Of a stretch of DNA of 10,710 nucleotides, positions 1 to 6,301 are shown piece by piece. Under the pieces are notes generated by a model. It made no database searches. It had not been told where the DNA came from and saw nothing but the letters and a program-made list of their open reading frames with translations. Source of the stretch: DASQUK01 sp035641315 (GTDB lineage Bacteria > Actinomycetota > Acidimicrobiia > Acidimicrobiales > VFJN01). A program made the position numbers and the translations under genes. The number at the start of each line of letters is the position of its first letter. The first letter of the stretch is position 1. The DNA is taken from assembly GCA_035641315.1 (NCBI GenBank), contig DASQUK010000289.1, positions 1-10,710 of the forward strand, read 5' to 3'.

Positions 1-2048
1 GCCAGCGACGCCAGCGACTTGCGCATCTTCTTGAGCCAGCGCCGGGGGACCGGTCCGCCGTAGGTCTCGTAGAACAGCGGCACCACCTGCCGCTCCAGCA
101 GGTCGAACAGCGCGCCGGCCTCGAGCTGGTCGCGGCGCCCGAGGTCGTCGACGTCCTCGGCCGACGAGATGGCCCAGCCGTTCCCGCCGTCGAACATCTC
201 GTGCCACCAGCCGTCGAGGATGGACAGGTTGAGCCCGCCGTTGAGCGCCACCTTCATGCCCGACGTGCCGCACGCCTCCTGCGGCCGCCGGGGGTTGTTC
301 AGCCACACGTCCGCCCCCTGGTACAGGGCGCGGGCCACGGCGATGTCGTAGTCGTCCACGAACACGAAGCGGTGGCGCACCTCGGGGTCGGACGAGAACG
401 CCACGATCTGGCGGATCATCTCCTTGCCGTCCTCGTCGGCCGGGTGGGCCTTGCCGGCGAACACGAGCTGGATCGGCCGGTCCGGCGACAGGAGCAGCGC
501 CTTCAGCCGGTCGGGCTGGGACAGGAGCAGCGTGGCGCGCTTGTAGGTGGCGAAACGGCGGGCGAACCCCACCGTCAGCACCCGGGGGTCGAGCACCTCG
601 TCGGCCCAGGCCACGTCGGATCCCGCCAGCCCCCGGGCCCGGGCGCCCTCCTTCAGCCGCCGTCGCACGAACGTCACCAGGCGCTCCCGGCCCTGCTCCC
701 GGGCGCGCCACAGCTCGTCGTCGGGCATCTCGAAGATCTCCTCCCAGGCGGCGGGACCGGCCTCGTCCCAGTCGGGGAGCACGTGTCGCGTGAACACATC
801 GGCCATCTCTGGCGACACCCAGGTGTGCGCGTGCACGCCGTTGGTGATGGCCTCGATGGGCACGTCGTCGGCCTCGAAGTCGGGCCACAGGTCCCGGAAC
901 ATCTCCCGGCTGACCTCGCCGTGGAGCTGCGCCACCCCGTTCGACCGGCCGGCCAGCCGCAGGCCCATGACCGCCATGTTGAAGCGCTCGTCGGGCGCCT
1001 CGTCCGGGCGGTGGCCGAGCGCCATCAGGTCGTCGACCCCGACGCCCACCTCCGTGCACCACGAGCTGAAGTACTTGTCCATCAGCTCGCGGGGGAACCG
1101 GTCGATGCCGGCGGGCACCGGCGTGTGGGTGGTGAAGATGCAGCCGGACCGCACCGCCTCGATCGCCTCGGCGTAGGTCAGACCCTGCTCGGTCACCAGC
1201 TGGCGGATCCGTTCCAGCCCGAGGAACCCGGCATGGCCCTCGTTCGTGTGGAACACCTGCGCCCCCACGCCCACCGCCTGCAGGGCGCGCACCCCGCCGA
1301 TCCCCAGCAGTATCTCCTGGCGCAGCCGGTGCTCGACGTCGCCGCCGTAGAGGCGGTCGGTCACGGACCGGATGTCGTCGGGGTTGTCCTCGACGTCGGC
1401 GTCGAGGAAGTAGAGCGGCACCCGCCCCACGTCGGCCTTCCACACCTGCGCCACCAGCGGCACGCCGGCGAGATCGACGCTGATGCGGATGCCGTCGCAC
1501 AACCGCAGCGCCATGACGTGGGGGTCGAGCAGGGGATAGCGCTCCTGCTGCCAGCCGTCGGCGTCGAGGCTCTGGCGGAAGTAGCCGTGCCGGTAGAGCA
1601 GGCCGACACCCACCAGCGGTACGCCCAGGTCGCTCGACGACTTGAGGTGGTCGCCGGCCAGCACGCCGAGACCCCCCGAGTACTGGGGGACGGCCTCCGC
1701 GATGCCGAACTCGGGCGAGAAGTAGGCGACCAGGTCGAGCGGGCTGTCGCCGCGGGACTGGAACCAGCGGTCGCCGTCGAGGTAGCGCTGCAGCTCGTCG
1801 CGCACCTCGCCGAGGAACCGCTTGAAGCCGGCGTCGTGGGCCAGGGCCTCGAGCCGCTCGCGGTCGACCAGGCCCAGCAGGCGGACGGGGTCGTGGACGC
1901 TGGCGTCCCAGAGGTGCGGGTCGACCCAGCGGAACAGGTCGCGGGTCTGGTCGTCCCACGACCAGCGGAGGTTGAACGCCAGCTCCTCGAGGGGGGACAG
2001 CTCGGGGGGGAGCGACGGGCGGACCGTGAAGCTGCGCAGGGCCTTCAT
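1..2048 (-). CDS. glgP: Alpha-glucan phosphorylase (GT35), C-terminus cut by window edge
   Basis: This enzyme removes glucose from the non-reducing ends of glycogen-like alpha-1,4-glucan as glucose-1-phosphate, using pyridoxal phosphate in the cytoplasm. Reading from ATG at 2048 toward base 1 gives 682 complete codons with no stop. The N-terminus (MKALRSFTVRPSLPPELSPL, then FNLRWSWDD at about residues 25-33) is the DUF3417 start typical of actinobacterial GlgP. It continues with the glycine-rich YSGGLGVLAGDHLKSSSDLG (about 123-142), HTNEGHAGF (267-275), TTHTPVPAG (306-314) and ITNGVHAHTW (401-410). The PLP-lysine motif EACGTSGMKVALNGG (591-605) puts the cofactor lysine at K599. Actinobacterial homologues are about 850-860 residues, so roughly 170 residues lie outside the window; this is an edge effect, not a truncation. 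The start is supported by the family N-terminus and a -10-like TACCGT eight bases upstream. It probably recycles the glucan built by the GlgE and TreS encoded to the right. Confidence 0.95.
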   Translation of the reverse strand, partial: MKALRSFTVRPSLPPELSPLEELAFNLRWSWDDQTRDLFRWVDPHLWDASVHDPVRLLGLVDRERLEALAHDAGFKRFLGEVRDELQRYLDGDRWFQSRGDSPLDLVAYFSPEFGIAEAVPQYSGGLGVLAGDHLKSSSDLGVPLVGVGLLYRHGYFRQSLDADGWQQERYPLLDPHVMALRLCDGIRISVDLAGVPLVAQVWKADVGRVPLYFLDADVEDNPDDIRSVTDRLYGGDVEHRLRQEILLGIGGVRALQAVGVGAQVFHTNEGHAGFLGLERIRQLVTEQGLTYAEAIEAVRSGCIFTTHTPVPAGIDRFPRELMDKYFSSWCTEVGVGVDDLMALGHRPDEAPDERFNMAVMGLRLAGRSNGVAQLHGEVSREMFRDLWPDFEADDVPIEAITNGVHAHTWVSPEMADVFTRHVLPDWDEAGPAAWEEIFEMPDDELWRAREQGRERLVTFVRRRLKEGARARGLAGSDVAWADEVLDPRVLTVGFARRFATYKRATLLLSQPDRLKALLLSPDRPIQLVFAGKAHPADEDGKEMIRQIVAFSSDPEVRHRFVFVDDYDIAVARALYQGADVWLNNPRRPQEACGTSGMKVALNGGLNLSILDGWWHEMFDGGNGWAISSAEDVDDLGRRDQLEAGALFDLLERQVVPLFYETYGGPVPRRWLKKMRKSLASL

Positions 2049-2056
2049 CGACGCGC

Positions 2057-2062
2057 ACGGTA
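2057..2062 (-). promoter_or_regulatory. Putative -10 hexamer for leaderless glgP
   Basis: On the minus strand TACCGT ends eight bases before the glgP ATG, and no Shine-Dalgarno sequence lies between. This matches the TANNNT -10 spacing seen in leaderless actinobacterial transcripts, where transcription begins at the start codon. The matching -35 region would fall inside the large inverted repeat just upstream. No good TTGACA-like box is visible there, so the call rests on spacing and on the same pattern at neighbouring genes. Confidence 0.45.
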
Positions 2063-2071
2063 GCCACGTTC

Positions 2072-2129
2072 GGCGGATCCGCGTGACGTCGTGGTTGGGA
2101 TACAACCAGAACGTCACGCGGATCTCGCC
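2072..2129. repeat. Long imperfect palindrome / hairpin between the dehydrogenase gene and glgP
   Basis: The 14-base arm GATCCGCGTGACGT (2076-2089) has its exact reverse complement at 2111-2124. Inside are a symmetric 3x3 mismatch, a second perfect pair GGTTG/CAACC (2093-2097 and 2103-2107) and a 5-base loop. Outside, GGCG (2072-2075) pairs with CGCC (2126-2129) past one unpaired T. As RNA this would be a 23-bp, three-part stem. It lies after the dehydrogenase stop and before the glgP start, both on the minus strand, and no T-run follows. It could be a terminator or mRNA 3' end for the upstream gene, or an operator covering the glgP -35 region. Confidence 0.8.
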
Positions 2130-2147
2130 CGGGTCAATCCGTGACGG

Positions 2148-3392
2148 TCACTCCGTGGCTCCCGGGTCGCCCAGCGCCAGCTTGCCGGCGTACGCCAGCG
2201 TGGCCTCGGGGGTGAGGGGATGGAACGTGCCCGCCCGCACGTCGCGGTAGGCCCGCTCGAGCGGTGAGCTGCGGAAGTACGCCCGGCCGCCGAGCACGTC
2301 CATGGCCAGGTCGACGACGGCGATGGCCTCGGTGACCGCCTGGCGCTTGGCGAGCATCACCGTGGCCAGGGTCGATGCGTCCGCGGCGTAGTCCTCGCCC
2401 AGCTCGTCGATGGAGCCGAGCAGCGCCCACCACGCCACGCGCAGCTTGGCGTCCATCAGCCCCACCTGGCGGTGGACGCGGGGCAGCTCGGCCAGCGACC
2501 GGGGGCCCCGGGACGACGCCGCGGCCTGGGTGACCGCGGCGTCGCGGGCCCCGATGGCGATGCCCAGGTAGGTGGCGCCGCCGACCGGGGCGAAGTGGAG
2601 GGCGGCCGCCATCAGGGGCACGCCGAACTCGCCGTAGGGCCGCCGGCCCATCACCTTGTCGGCGGGAACGAAGACGTCCTCCAGCACCAGGTCGTGGCTG
2701 GCGGTGCCGCGCATGCCAAGCGTGTCCCACGTCTCCTCGAGCTGGACGCCCTCGGCCGCAAGCGGCACGGCGAAGTGGATCACTTCGGCACCGTCGCCGG
2801 GCTCGCCCACCACCGCCGACGTGGCCACCACCGTGGCGCGGGGCGACTGGCTGCAGAACGCCTTGCGGCCGCTGACCCGAAAGCCGGTCGACCCGTTGGT
2901 GCCGGTGCCACCAGTGCCACCGTCGCCGTCGGGGACCGCGATCGTGGTCGGCCACAGCCAGTCCGACCCGCCGCTGGTGGCGATGACCAGCCCCTCCTCA
3001 GCCACCCGGCGGAGGACGGCCTCGGCGTCGGCCGCGCCCTTGCGGCGGCGGAAGCCCTGCATGAGCGTGAGGTAGAGGTGCATCGTCACCGCCAGCGCCG
3101 TGGCGGCGTCGTGGCGGGCCAGCTCGGCCTGGGCGTAGCAGACCTGGCGCATGCTGGCGCCGAGGCCGCCCAGGTCCTCGGGGACCGCAAGGGCCAGGTA
3201 GCCGTTGGCCCGCATCGCGTCGTAGGCCTCGCCCACGAACGTGGCGTCGCGGTCGTGGCGCTCGGCGTGCGCCGCCGCCACGGCGCCGACCTCCGCCGCC
3301 AGCGGCACGAACCGGTCGTCGTCGGGACGTGCCGGCGCGGGGTGGGTGGCCGCCGGGGCGGCCGCGTCTGATCGGTTCTGCGTGATGGTCAT
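2148..3392 (-). CDS. Acyl-CoA dehydrogenase-fold flavoprotein lacking the usual catalytic Glu
   Basis: A 414-residue protein of the acyl-CoA dehydrogenase superfamily: FAD enzymes that normally desaturate acyl-CoA thioesters in the cytoplasm. Recognisable parts are an N-terminal helical domain (GYLALAVPEDLGGLGAS, 64-80), the flavin/substrate strand region (ATSGGSDWLWPT, 138-149) and the strong family signature TWDTLGMRGTASHDLVLEDV (221-240). The C-terminal helical domain has MDVLGGRAYFRSSPLERAYRD (364-384). Where medium-chain enzymes have the catalytic Glu (the YEGT region), this protein reads GTFHPLTPE (388-396), with Pro at the aligned position, and I see no Glu at the alternative isovaleryl-CoA-type position either. 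It may act on an unusual substrate or be a DszC-like flavin monooxygenase. Residues 155-170 are a Gly/Thr-rich loop. The start at ATG 3392 has an AAGG with good spacing and fits the family length. It is divergent from the HxlR gene, which probably controls it. Superfamily certain, reaction unknown. Confidence 0.88.
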   Translation of the reverse strand: MTITQNRSDAAAPAATHPAPARPDDDRFVPLAAEVGAVAAAHAERHDRDATFVGEAYDAMRANGYLALAVPEDLGGLGASMRQVCYAQAELARHDAATALAVTMHLYLTLMQGFRRRKGAADAEAVLRRVAEEGLVIATSGGSDWLWPTTIAVPDGDGGTGGTGTNGSTGFRVSGRKAFCSQSPRATVVATSAVVGEPGDGAEVIHFAVPLAAEGVQLEETWDTLGMRGTASHDLVLEDVFVPADKVMGRRPYGEFGVPLMAAALHFAPVGGATYLGIAIGARDAAVTQAAASSRGPRSLAELPRVHRQVGLMDAKLRVAWWALLGSIDELGEDYAADASTLATVMLAKRQAVTEAIAVVDLAMDVLGGRAYFRSSPLERAYRDVRAGTFHPLTPEATLAYAGKLALGDPGATE

Positions 3393-3429
3393 GTTCCCGC
3401 CTTGGTGTTCGGTCTCTGCGAGCAACCTA
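3393..3429 (-). promoter_or_regulatory. Putative promoter and ribosome-binding site of the dehydrogenase gene
   Basis: Reading the minus strand, AAGGCGGG (3403-3396) places AAGG seven bases before the ATG at 3392, an acceptable Shine-Dalgarno and the clearest one in the window. Further upstream TAGGTT (3429-3424) fits the TANNNT -10 pattern and would give a leader of roughly 25 bases. No convincing -35 box is seen. This gene therefore appears to be leadered, unlike its neighbours. Confidence 0.35.
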
Positions 3430-3436
3430 AGGCCGG

Positions 3437-3448
3437 TCAACCCGTTGA
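3437..3448. promoter_or_regulatory. Palindrome in the divergent promoter, candidate HxlR operator
   Basis: TCAACCCGTTGA is a perfect inverted repeat (TCAAC, 2-base spacer, GTTGA) in the gap between the two divergent start codons at 3392 and 3489. It sits just upstream of the TAGGTT hexamer proposed for the dehydrogenase, within the expected RNA-polymerase footprint. A second CAAC (3456-3459) lies 18 bases from the first, and GTTG/CAAC at 3444-3447 and 3456-3459 form a looser inverted pair. HxlR-family dimers usually bind such sites next to their own gene. Assignment to this regulator is inference from position. Confidence 0.45.
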
Positions 3449-3476
3449 GGTAGTACAACGACTGAACCTGCGGTGC

Positions 3477-3482
3477 GAGACT
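3477..3482 (+). promoter_or_regulatory. Weak putative -10 hexamer for the HxlR gene
   Basis: GAGACT ends six bases before the GTG at 3489. It keeps only the A and final T of the TANNNT consensus, and no Shine-Dalgarno sequence is present. The placement matches the other genes here and supports 3489 as the start of a leaderless message; taken alone the site would not be convincing. Confidence 0.25.
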
Positions 3483-3488
3483 GCGGGG

Positions 3489-4148
3489 GTGCGGACCTAC
3501 GCCCAGTACTGCCCCATCGTCCGAGCCGTCGAGGTGCTCGGCGAGCGCTGGACACTGCTGATCGTGCGCGAGATGCTCACCGGGTCCCGGCGGTTCAACG
3601 AGCTGTCCCGGGGTCTGCCGGGCCTGTCGCGGGCGCTGCTGTCCCGACGGCTGCGCCAGCTCGTCGCCGCCGGGCTGGTGCGCCGCGGCGACGACGGCTA
3701 CGACCTGACGCCCGCAGGCGAGGACCTCCGCCCGCTGGTGTTCGGCCTGGCCGACTGGGGTGCCCGCCACGCCTTCGGGGATCCGCGGCCCGAGGAGCTC
3801 GACCCCGAGACGCTCATGTGGTGGTTCCACGGCCGCATCGACACCGGCGAGGTCGAGCGCCGGGCGGTCATCCAGGTCGAGATCGCCGACCGCGCCCGCC
3901 GTTTCTGGCTGGTGGTCGAGCCGGATGACGCCTCGGTCTGCTACACGGATCCCGGGTTCCAGATCGACGCCGTCCTGCGGTCGGACCTGGCCACGCTCTA
4001 CCGGATGTGGGAGGGGGAGATCGACCTGCTCGATGCCGTCAAGGCCGGCTCGATCGAGCTGTCCGGCCCCCGCTGGATCGTGCGGAGCCTGCCCCGCTGG
4101 CTCCAGCTCAGCCCCGTGGCCCCCATCGTCCGCGCCGCACGGTCGTAG
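3489..4148 (+). CDS. HxlR-family winged-helix regulator with C-terminal SCP2-like domain
   Basis: A 219-residue DNA-binding protein that probably senses a small molecule or redox state and controls the divergent flavoprotein gene. The N-terminal half is a clear HxlR domain: YCPIVRAVEVLGERWTLLIV (residues 7-26), then FNELSRGLPGLSRALLSRRL (36-55) as the recognition region and the wing at AGLVRRGDDGYDLTPAG (61-77). C8 sits where HxlR/YodB-type regulators carry their conserved N-terminal sensing cysteine. Residues about 108-215 are extra. Their pattern (WWFHGRID, then DAVLRSDLATLYRMWEGEID at 160-179, then AVKAGSIELSGP at 183-194) resembles sterol-carrier-protein-2 domains, which bind lipids or acyl-CoA in a hydrophobic tunnel. 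GTG 3489 is preferred because HxlR proteins begin a few residues before the YCP motif; the in-frame TTG at 3402 would add 29 residues unlike the family and lies inside the promoter gap. The HxlR call is firm; the SCP2 call is moderate. Confidence 0.9.
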   Translation: MRTYAQYCPIVRAVEVLGERWTLLIVREMLTGSRRFNELSRGLPGLSRALLSRRLRQLVAAGLVRRGDDGYDLTPAGEDLRPLVFGLADWGARHAFGDPRPEELDPETLMWWFHGRIDTGEVERRAVIQVEIADRARRFWLVVEPDDASVCYTDPGFQIDAVLRSDLATLYRMWEGEIDLLDAVKAGSIELSGPRWIVRSLPRWLQLSPVAPIVRAARS

Positions 4149-4162
4149 TCCGGGGTGCGGGG

Positions 4163-4181
4163 CCTGCCTACCCTGGGCAGG
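4163..4181 (+). promoter_or_regulatory. Putative glgE -10 hexamer inside a small inverted repeat
   Basis: TACCCT (4169-4174) ends six bases before the glgE GTG at 4181, with no Shine-Dalgarno sequence, as for a leaderless start. It lies in the spacer of a perfect 6-base inverted repeat: CCTGCC (4163-4168) and GGCAGG (4176-4181), whose last G is the first base of the start codon. A protein bound here would block the promoter, but a repeat this short may be chance in GC-rich DNA. Confidence 0.4.
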
Positions 4182-6115
4182 TGCTCGGACGCATCACGAT
4201 CGACGCCGTCCACCCGGCCACGCCATCGAGGGAGTTCCCCACCAAGGCGGTCGTGGGTGAGCGGGTGGCCATGTCGGCCGACATCTTCCGGGACGGCCAC
4301 GACCTGCTGGCGGCCCGGGTCCGTTGGCGAAGGGTGGGCCACAACGGCAAGGGCCGGTGGCACACCGTGCCGATGGTGGATCGGGGCAACGACCGCTGGG
4401 ACGCGATCATCACGCCCACCCAGATCGGGCGCCACGAGCTCGTGGTCGAGGCCTGGCGTGACCGGTTCGCCACATGGCGCCACGACGTCGAGATCAAGGC
4501 GGCGGCAGGCGACGACGTGGAGATCGAGCTCGAAGAGGGCGCCCGCATCCTCGAGGCGCTGGCGGCCGGGCTCGGCGTCCCCCAGCAACGGCGGATCCAC
4601 GACGCGGTCGCCGGGCTGCGACGCGGGTCGTGCAACGTGCACGTGCGGCTCAACGCCGGGCTCGACGACCAGGTCGCCCGGCTCGTGGCCGGTGTTCCGG
4701 ACGTCGACCTGACCGAGAGCCGGCCGGTGCCGCTGTGGGTGGACCGCCCCAGGGCGCTGGTGGGCGCCTGGTACGAGCTGTTCCCCCGCAGCGAGGGCGG
4801 CCTCGACGGGGCGGCGAAGCGACTGCGGGCCCTCGCCGACATGGGCTTCGACATCGTCTACCTGCCGCCCATCCACCCCATCGGGATCACCGACCGCAAG
4901 GGCCCCGACAACACGCTGGGCGCCGGGCCCGACGATCCCGGCAGCCCCTGGGCCATCGGTGCGGCGGAGGGCGGCCACACCGCCATCGACCCCGGCCTGG
5001 GCACGCTCGACGACTTCCACCGCTTCTGTGGCGAGGCCCGCGATCTCGGGCTCGAGGTGGCGCTCGACTATGCCCTGCAGTGCTCACCCGATCACCCCTG
5101 GGTGCACGAGCATCCCGAGTGGTTCTGGCGGCGGCCCGACGGGTCGATCCGCTACGCCGAGAACCCGCCCAAGAAGTACCAGGACATCTTCCCCATCAAC
5201 TTCTGGCCCGAGCGCGAGGCCGACCGCAGGGCGCTGTGGGCGGCGTGCCGCGACGTGCTGCGCTACTGGATCGACCGGGGCATCCGCATCTTCCGCGTGG
5301 ACAACCCCCACACCAAGCCCATGGCGTTCTGGGCCTGGCTGATCGAGCGCATCCACCGCGACCACCCCGACGTCATCTTCCTGTCGGAGGCGTTCACCCG
5401 TCCAAAGGTGATGGCCAAGCTGGCCGAGGTCGGCTTCACCCAGAGTTACACCTACTTCACGTGGCGCAACGAGCCGTGGGAGCTGCGCGACTACGTCAAC
5501 GAGCTGGCCTACGGGCCGACCGCCGATTACATGCGGCCCAACTTCTGGACGAACACGCCCGACATCCTTTCGGGGCCGTTGCGCAACGGACCGCCGGCGG
5601 CGTTCCGCATGCGCCTGGTGCTGGCCGCCACGCTGGTGCCGAGCTACGGCATGTACAGCGGCTACGAGCTGTACGAGAACGAGCCGGCCAGCGACACCAA
5701 CGAGGAGTACCTGCACTCCGAGAAGTACGAGATCCGCCGGCGGGACTGGGGCCGCGCCGACTCGCTGGCGCCGTTCATCGCGACCGTCAACGACATCCGG
5801 CGGCGGCACCCGGCGCTGCACTGGCTGCGCAACATCCGGTTCCACGAGTCGACCAACGATCGGTTCCTCGTGTGGTCGAAAGGACACCGCTACGAGGGCG
5901 ACCTGGTGCTGGTGGTCGTCAACCTCGACCCGCACAATGCCCACGAGACGATCCTCGGCCTCGACCTCGGTGCCATCGGCCTGCCCTGGCAGGGCCCGTA
6001 CACCGCCAGCGACGAGCTGACCGGCGACGTCTACACCTGGGACGGCCCCAGCCCGTACGTCCGGCTCGACCCATGGCAGGGACAGGTGGCGCACATCCTG
6101 TCGCTGCGGGCGTGA
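4181..6115 (+). CDS. glgE: Maltose-1-phosphate maltosyltransferase (GH13_3)
   Basis: GlgE moves maltosyl units from alpha-maltose-1-phosphate onto the non-reducing ends of alpha-1,4-glucan, releasing phosphate in the cytoplasm; it is the polymerising step of the trehalose-to-glycogen GlgE pathway. The 644-residue protein has the family N-terminal beta domain (RITIDAVHP at 4-12, about 1-190) and a catalytic barrel from WYELFPRSEGG (197-207). Active-site motifs are FRVDNPHTKPMAFWAWLI (371-388, nucleophile D374), FLSEAFTRPKVM (400-411, acid/base E403) and NTPDILSGPLRNGPPAAF (458-475, D461). WRRPDGSIRYAENPPKKYQD (316-335) is also a GlgE hallmark, and a C-terminal beta domain ends at ILSLRA. Length agrees with characterised homologues of about 650-700 residues. 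GTG 4181 is chosen because it precedes the conserved RITIDAVHP, avoids overlapping the regulator gene and has TACCCT correctly spaced; starts as far upstream as 4007 are open but add only shadow sequence. All catalytic residues are present. Confidence 0.95.
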   Translation: MLGRITIDAVHPATPSREFPTKAVVGERVAMSADIFRDGHDLLAARVRWRRVGHNGKGRWHTVPMVDRGNDRWDAIITPTQIGRHELVVEAWRDRFATWRHDVEIKAAAGDDVEIELEEGARILEALAAGLGVPQQRRIHDAVAGLRRGSCNVHVRLNAGLDDQVARLVAGVPDVDLTESRPVPLWVDRPRALVGAWYELFPRSEGGLDGAAKRLRALADMGFDIVYLPPIHPIGITDRKGPDNTLGAGPDDPGSPWAIGAAEGGHTAIDPGLGTLDDFHRFCGEARDLGLEVALDYALQCSPDHPWVHEHPEWFWRRPDGSIRYAENPPKKYQDIFPINFWPEREADRRALWAACRDVLRYWIDRGIRIFRVDNPHTKPMAFWAWLIERIHRDHPDVIFLSEAFTRPKVMAKLAEVGFTQSYTYFTWRNEPWELRDYVNELAYGPTADYMRPNFWTNTPDILSGPLRNGPPAAFRMRLVLAATLVPSYGMYSGYELYENEPASDTNEEYLHSEKYEIRRRDWGRADSLAPFIATVNDIRRRHPALHWLRNIRFHESTNDRFLVWSKGHRYEGDLVLVVVNLDPHNAHETILGLDLGAIGLPWQGPYTASDELTGDVYTWDGPSPYVRLDPWQGQVAHILSLRA

Positions 6116-6152
6116 CCCCCAACGGGATTGGCCAGGCCGATCACAGGACCAT

Positions 6153-6264
6153 CGAGGCAGTGACTCGGAGGCAATAGCCGCCGCTTCGGGATTCTCGAGG
6201 CAATCACCGCCGGACACGGCGGCTATTGCCTCAGGAGTGATCGACCGGCGGTTATTGCCTCCGG
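6153..6264. repeat. Mirror-symmetric array of five GAGGCAAT-type repeats
   Basis: The gap after glgE holds five copies of a motif close to GAGGCAATAGCCGCCG. Two full forward copies start at 6168 and 6197, and two inverted copies occupy 6217-6232 and 6246-6261. A degenerate forward copy (GAGGCAGTGACTCG) starts at 6154. The copy at 6168-6183 is the exact 16-base reverse complement of 6217-6232; the 6246 copy differs by one base. GAGGCAAT is exact in four copies. Forward copies are 29 bases apart and so are inverted ones, giving mirror symmetry with 12-base spacers on each side. The inner pair can fold into a hairpin with a GACA loop. No reading frame explains it. It may be a glgE transcript end, a REP-like or MITE-like element, or an operator array upstream of the sulfatase gene. 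Confidence 0.85.
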
Positions 6265-6285
6265 ATAGCTGGCCGCCCTGCCAAC

Positions 6286-6291
6286 TAGCGT
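6286..6291 (+). promoter_or_regulatory. Putative -10 hexamer for leaderless sulfatase gene
   Basis: TAGCGT ends ten bases before ATG 6302 and fits TANNNT. The GTG at 6290 overlaps this hexamer, which argues for ATG 6302 as the true start if the promoter is real. The last inverted repeat of the array ends at 6264, about 20 bases upstream, near where the -35 region would lie. No clear -35 box is seen. Confidence 0.4.
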
Positions 6292-6301
6292 GAGCCGCCG
6301 C

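Noticed and set aside
1..2048. glgP as a truncated pseudogene
   Set aside because: The frame is open to the first base with every expected motif in order; the missing C-terminus is due to the window edge.
201..2063. 620-codon open frame on the plus strand over glgP
   Set aside because: It is a shadow frame: the product is rich in His, Val, Arg, Gly and Pro with no family pattern, while the minus strand encodes every GlgP motif over the same bases.
3402..3488. 29-residue TTG-started extension of the HxlR protein
   Set aside because: It crosses the divergent promoter and the palindrome, and would be unlike HxlR proteins, which begin just before the YCP motif.
3393..3830. N-terminal extension of the dehydrogenase to 560 residues
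   Set aside because: The added residues are antisense to the HxlR gene and do not resemble a dehydrogenase domain; ATG 3392 with its AAGG gives the normal length.
4007..4180. 58-residue N-terminal extension of glgE
   Set aside because: Lies inside the HxlR coding sequence, has the composition of a shadow frame and is absent from the usual GlgE N-terminus; GTG 4181 fits better.
4474..6177. 567-codon plus-strand frame overlapping glgE
   Set aside because: Arg/Pro/Gly/Ala-rich translation typical of a +1 shadow; the glgE frame carries all the conserved residues.
6153..6264. CRISPR array
   Set aside because: Only about five short copies in both orientations, with spacers of about 12 bases and no cas genes; direct repeats in one orientation with 30-40 base spacers would be expected.
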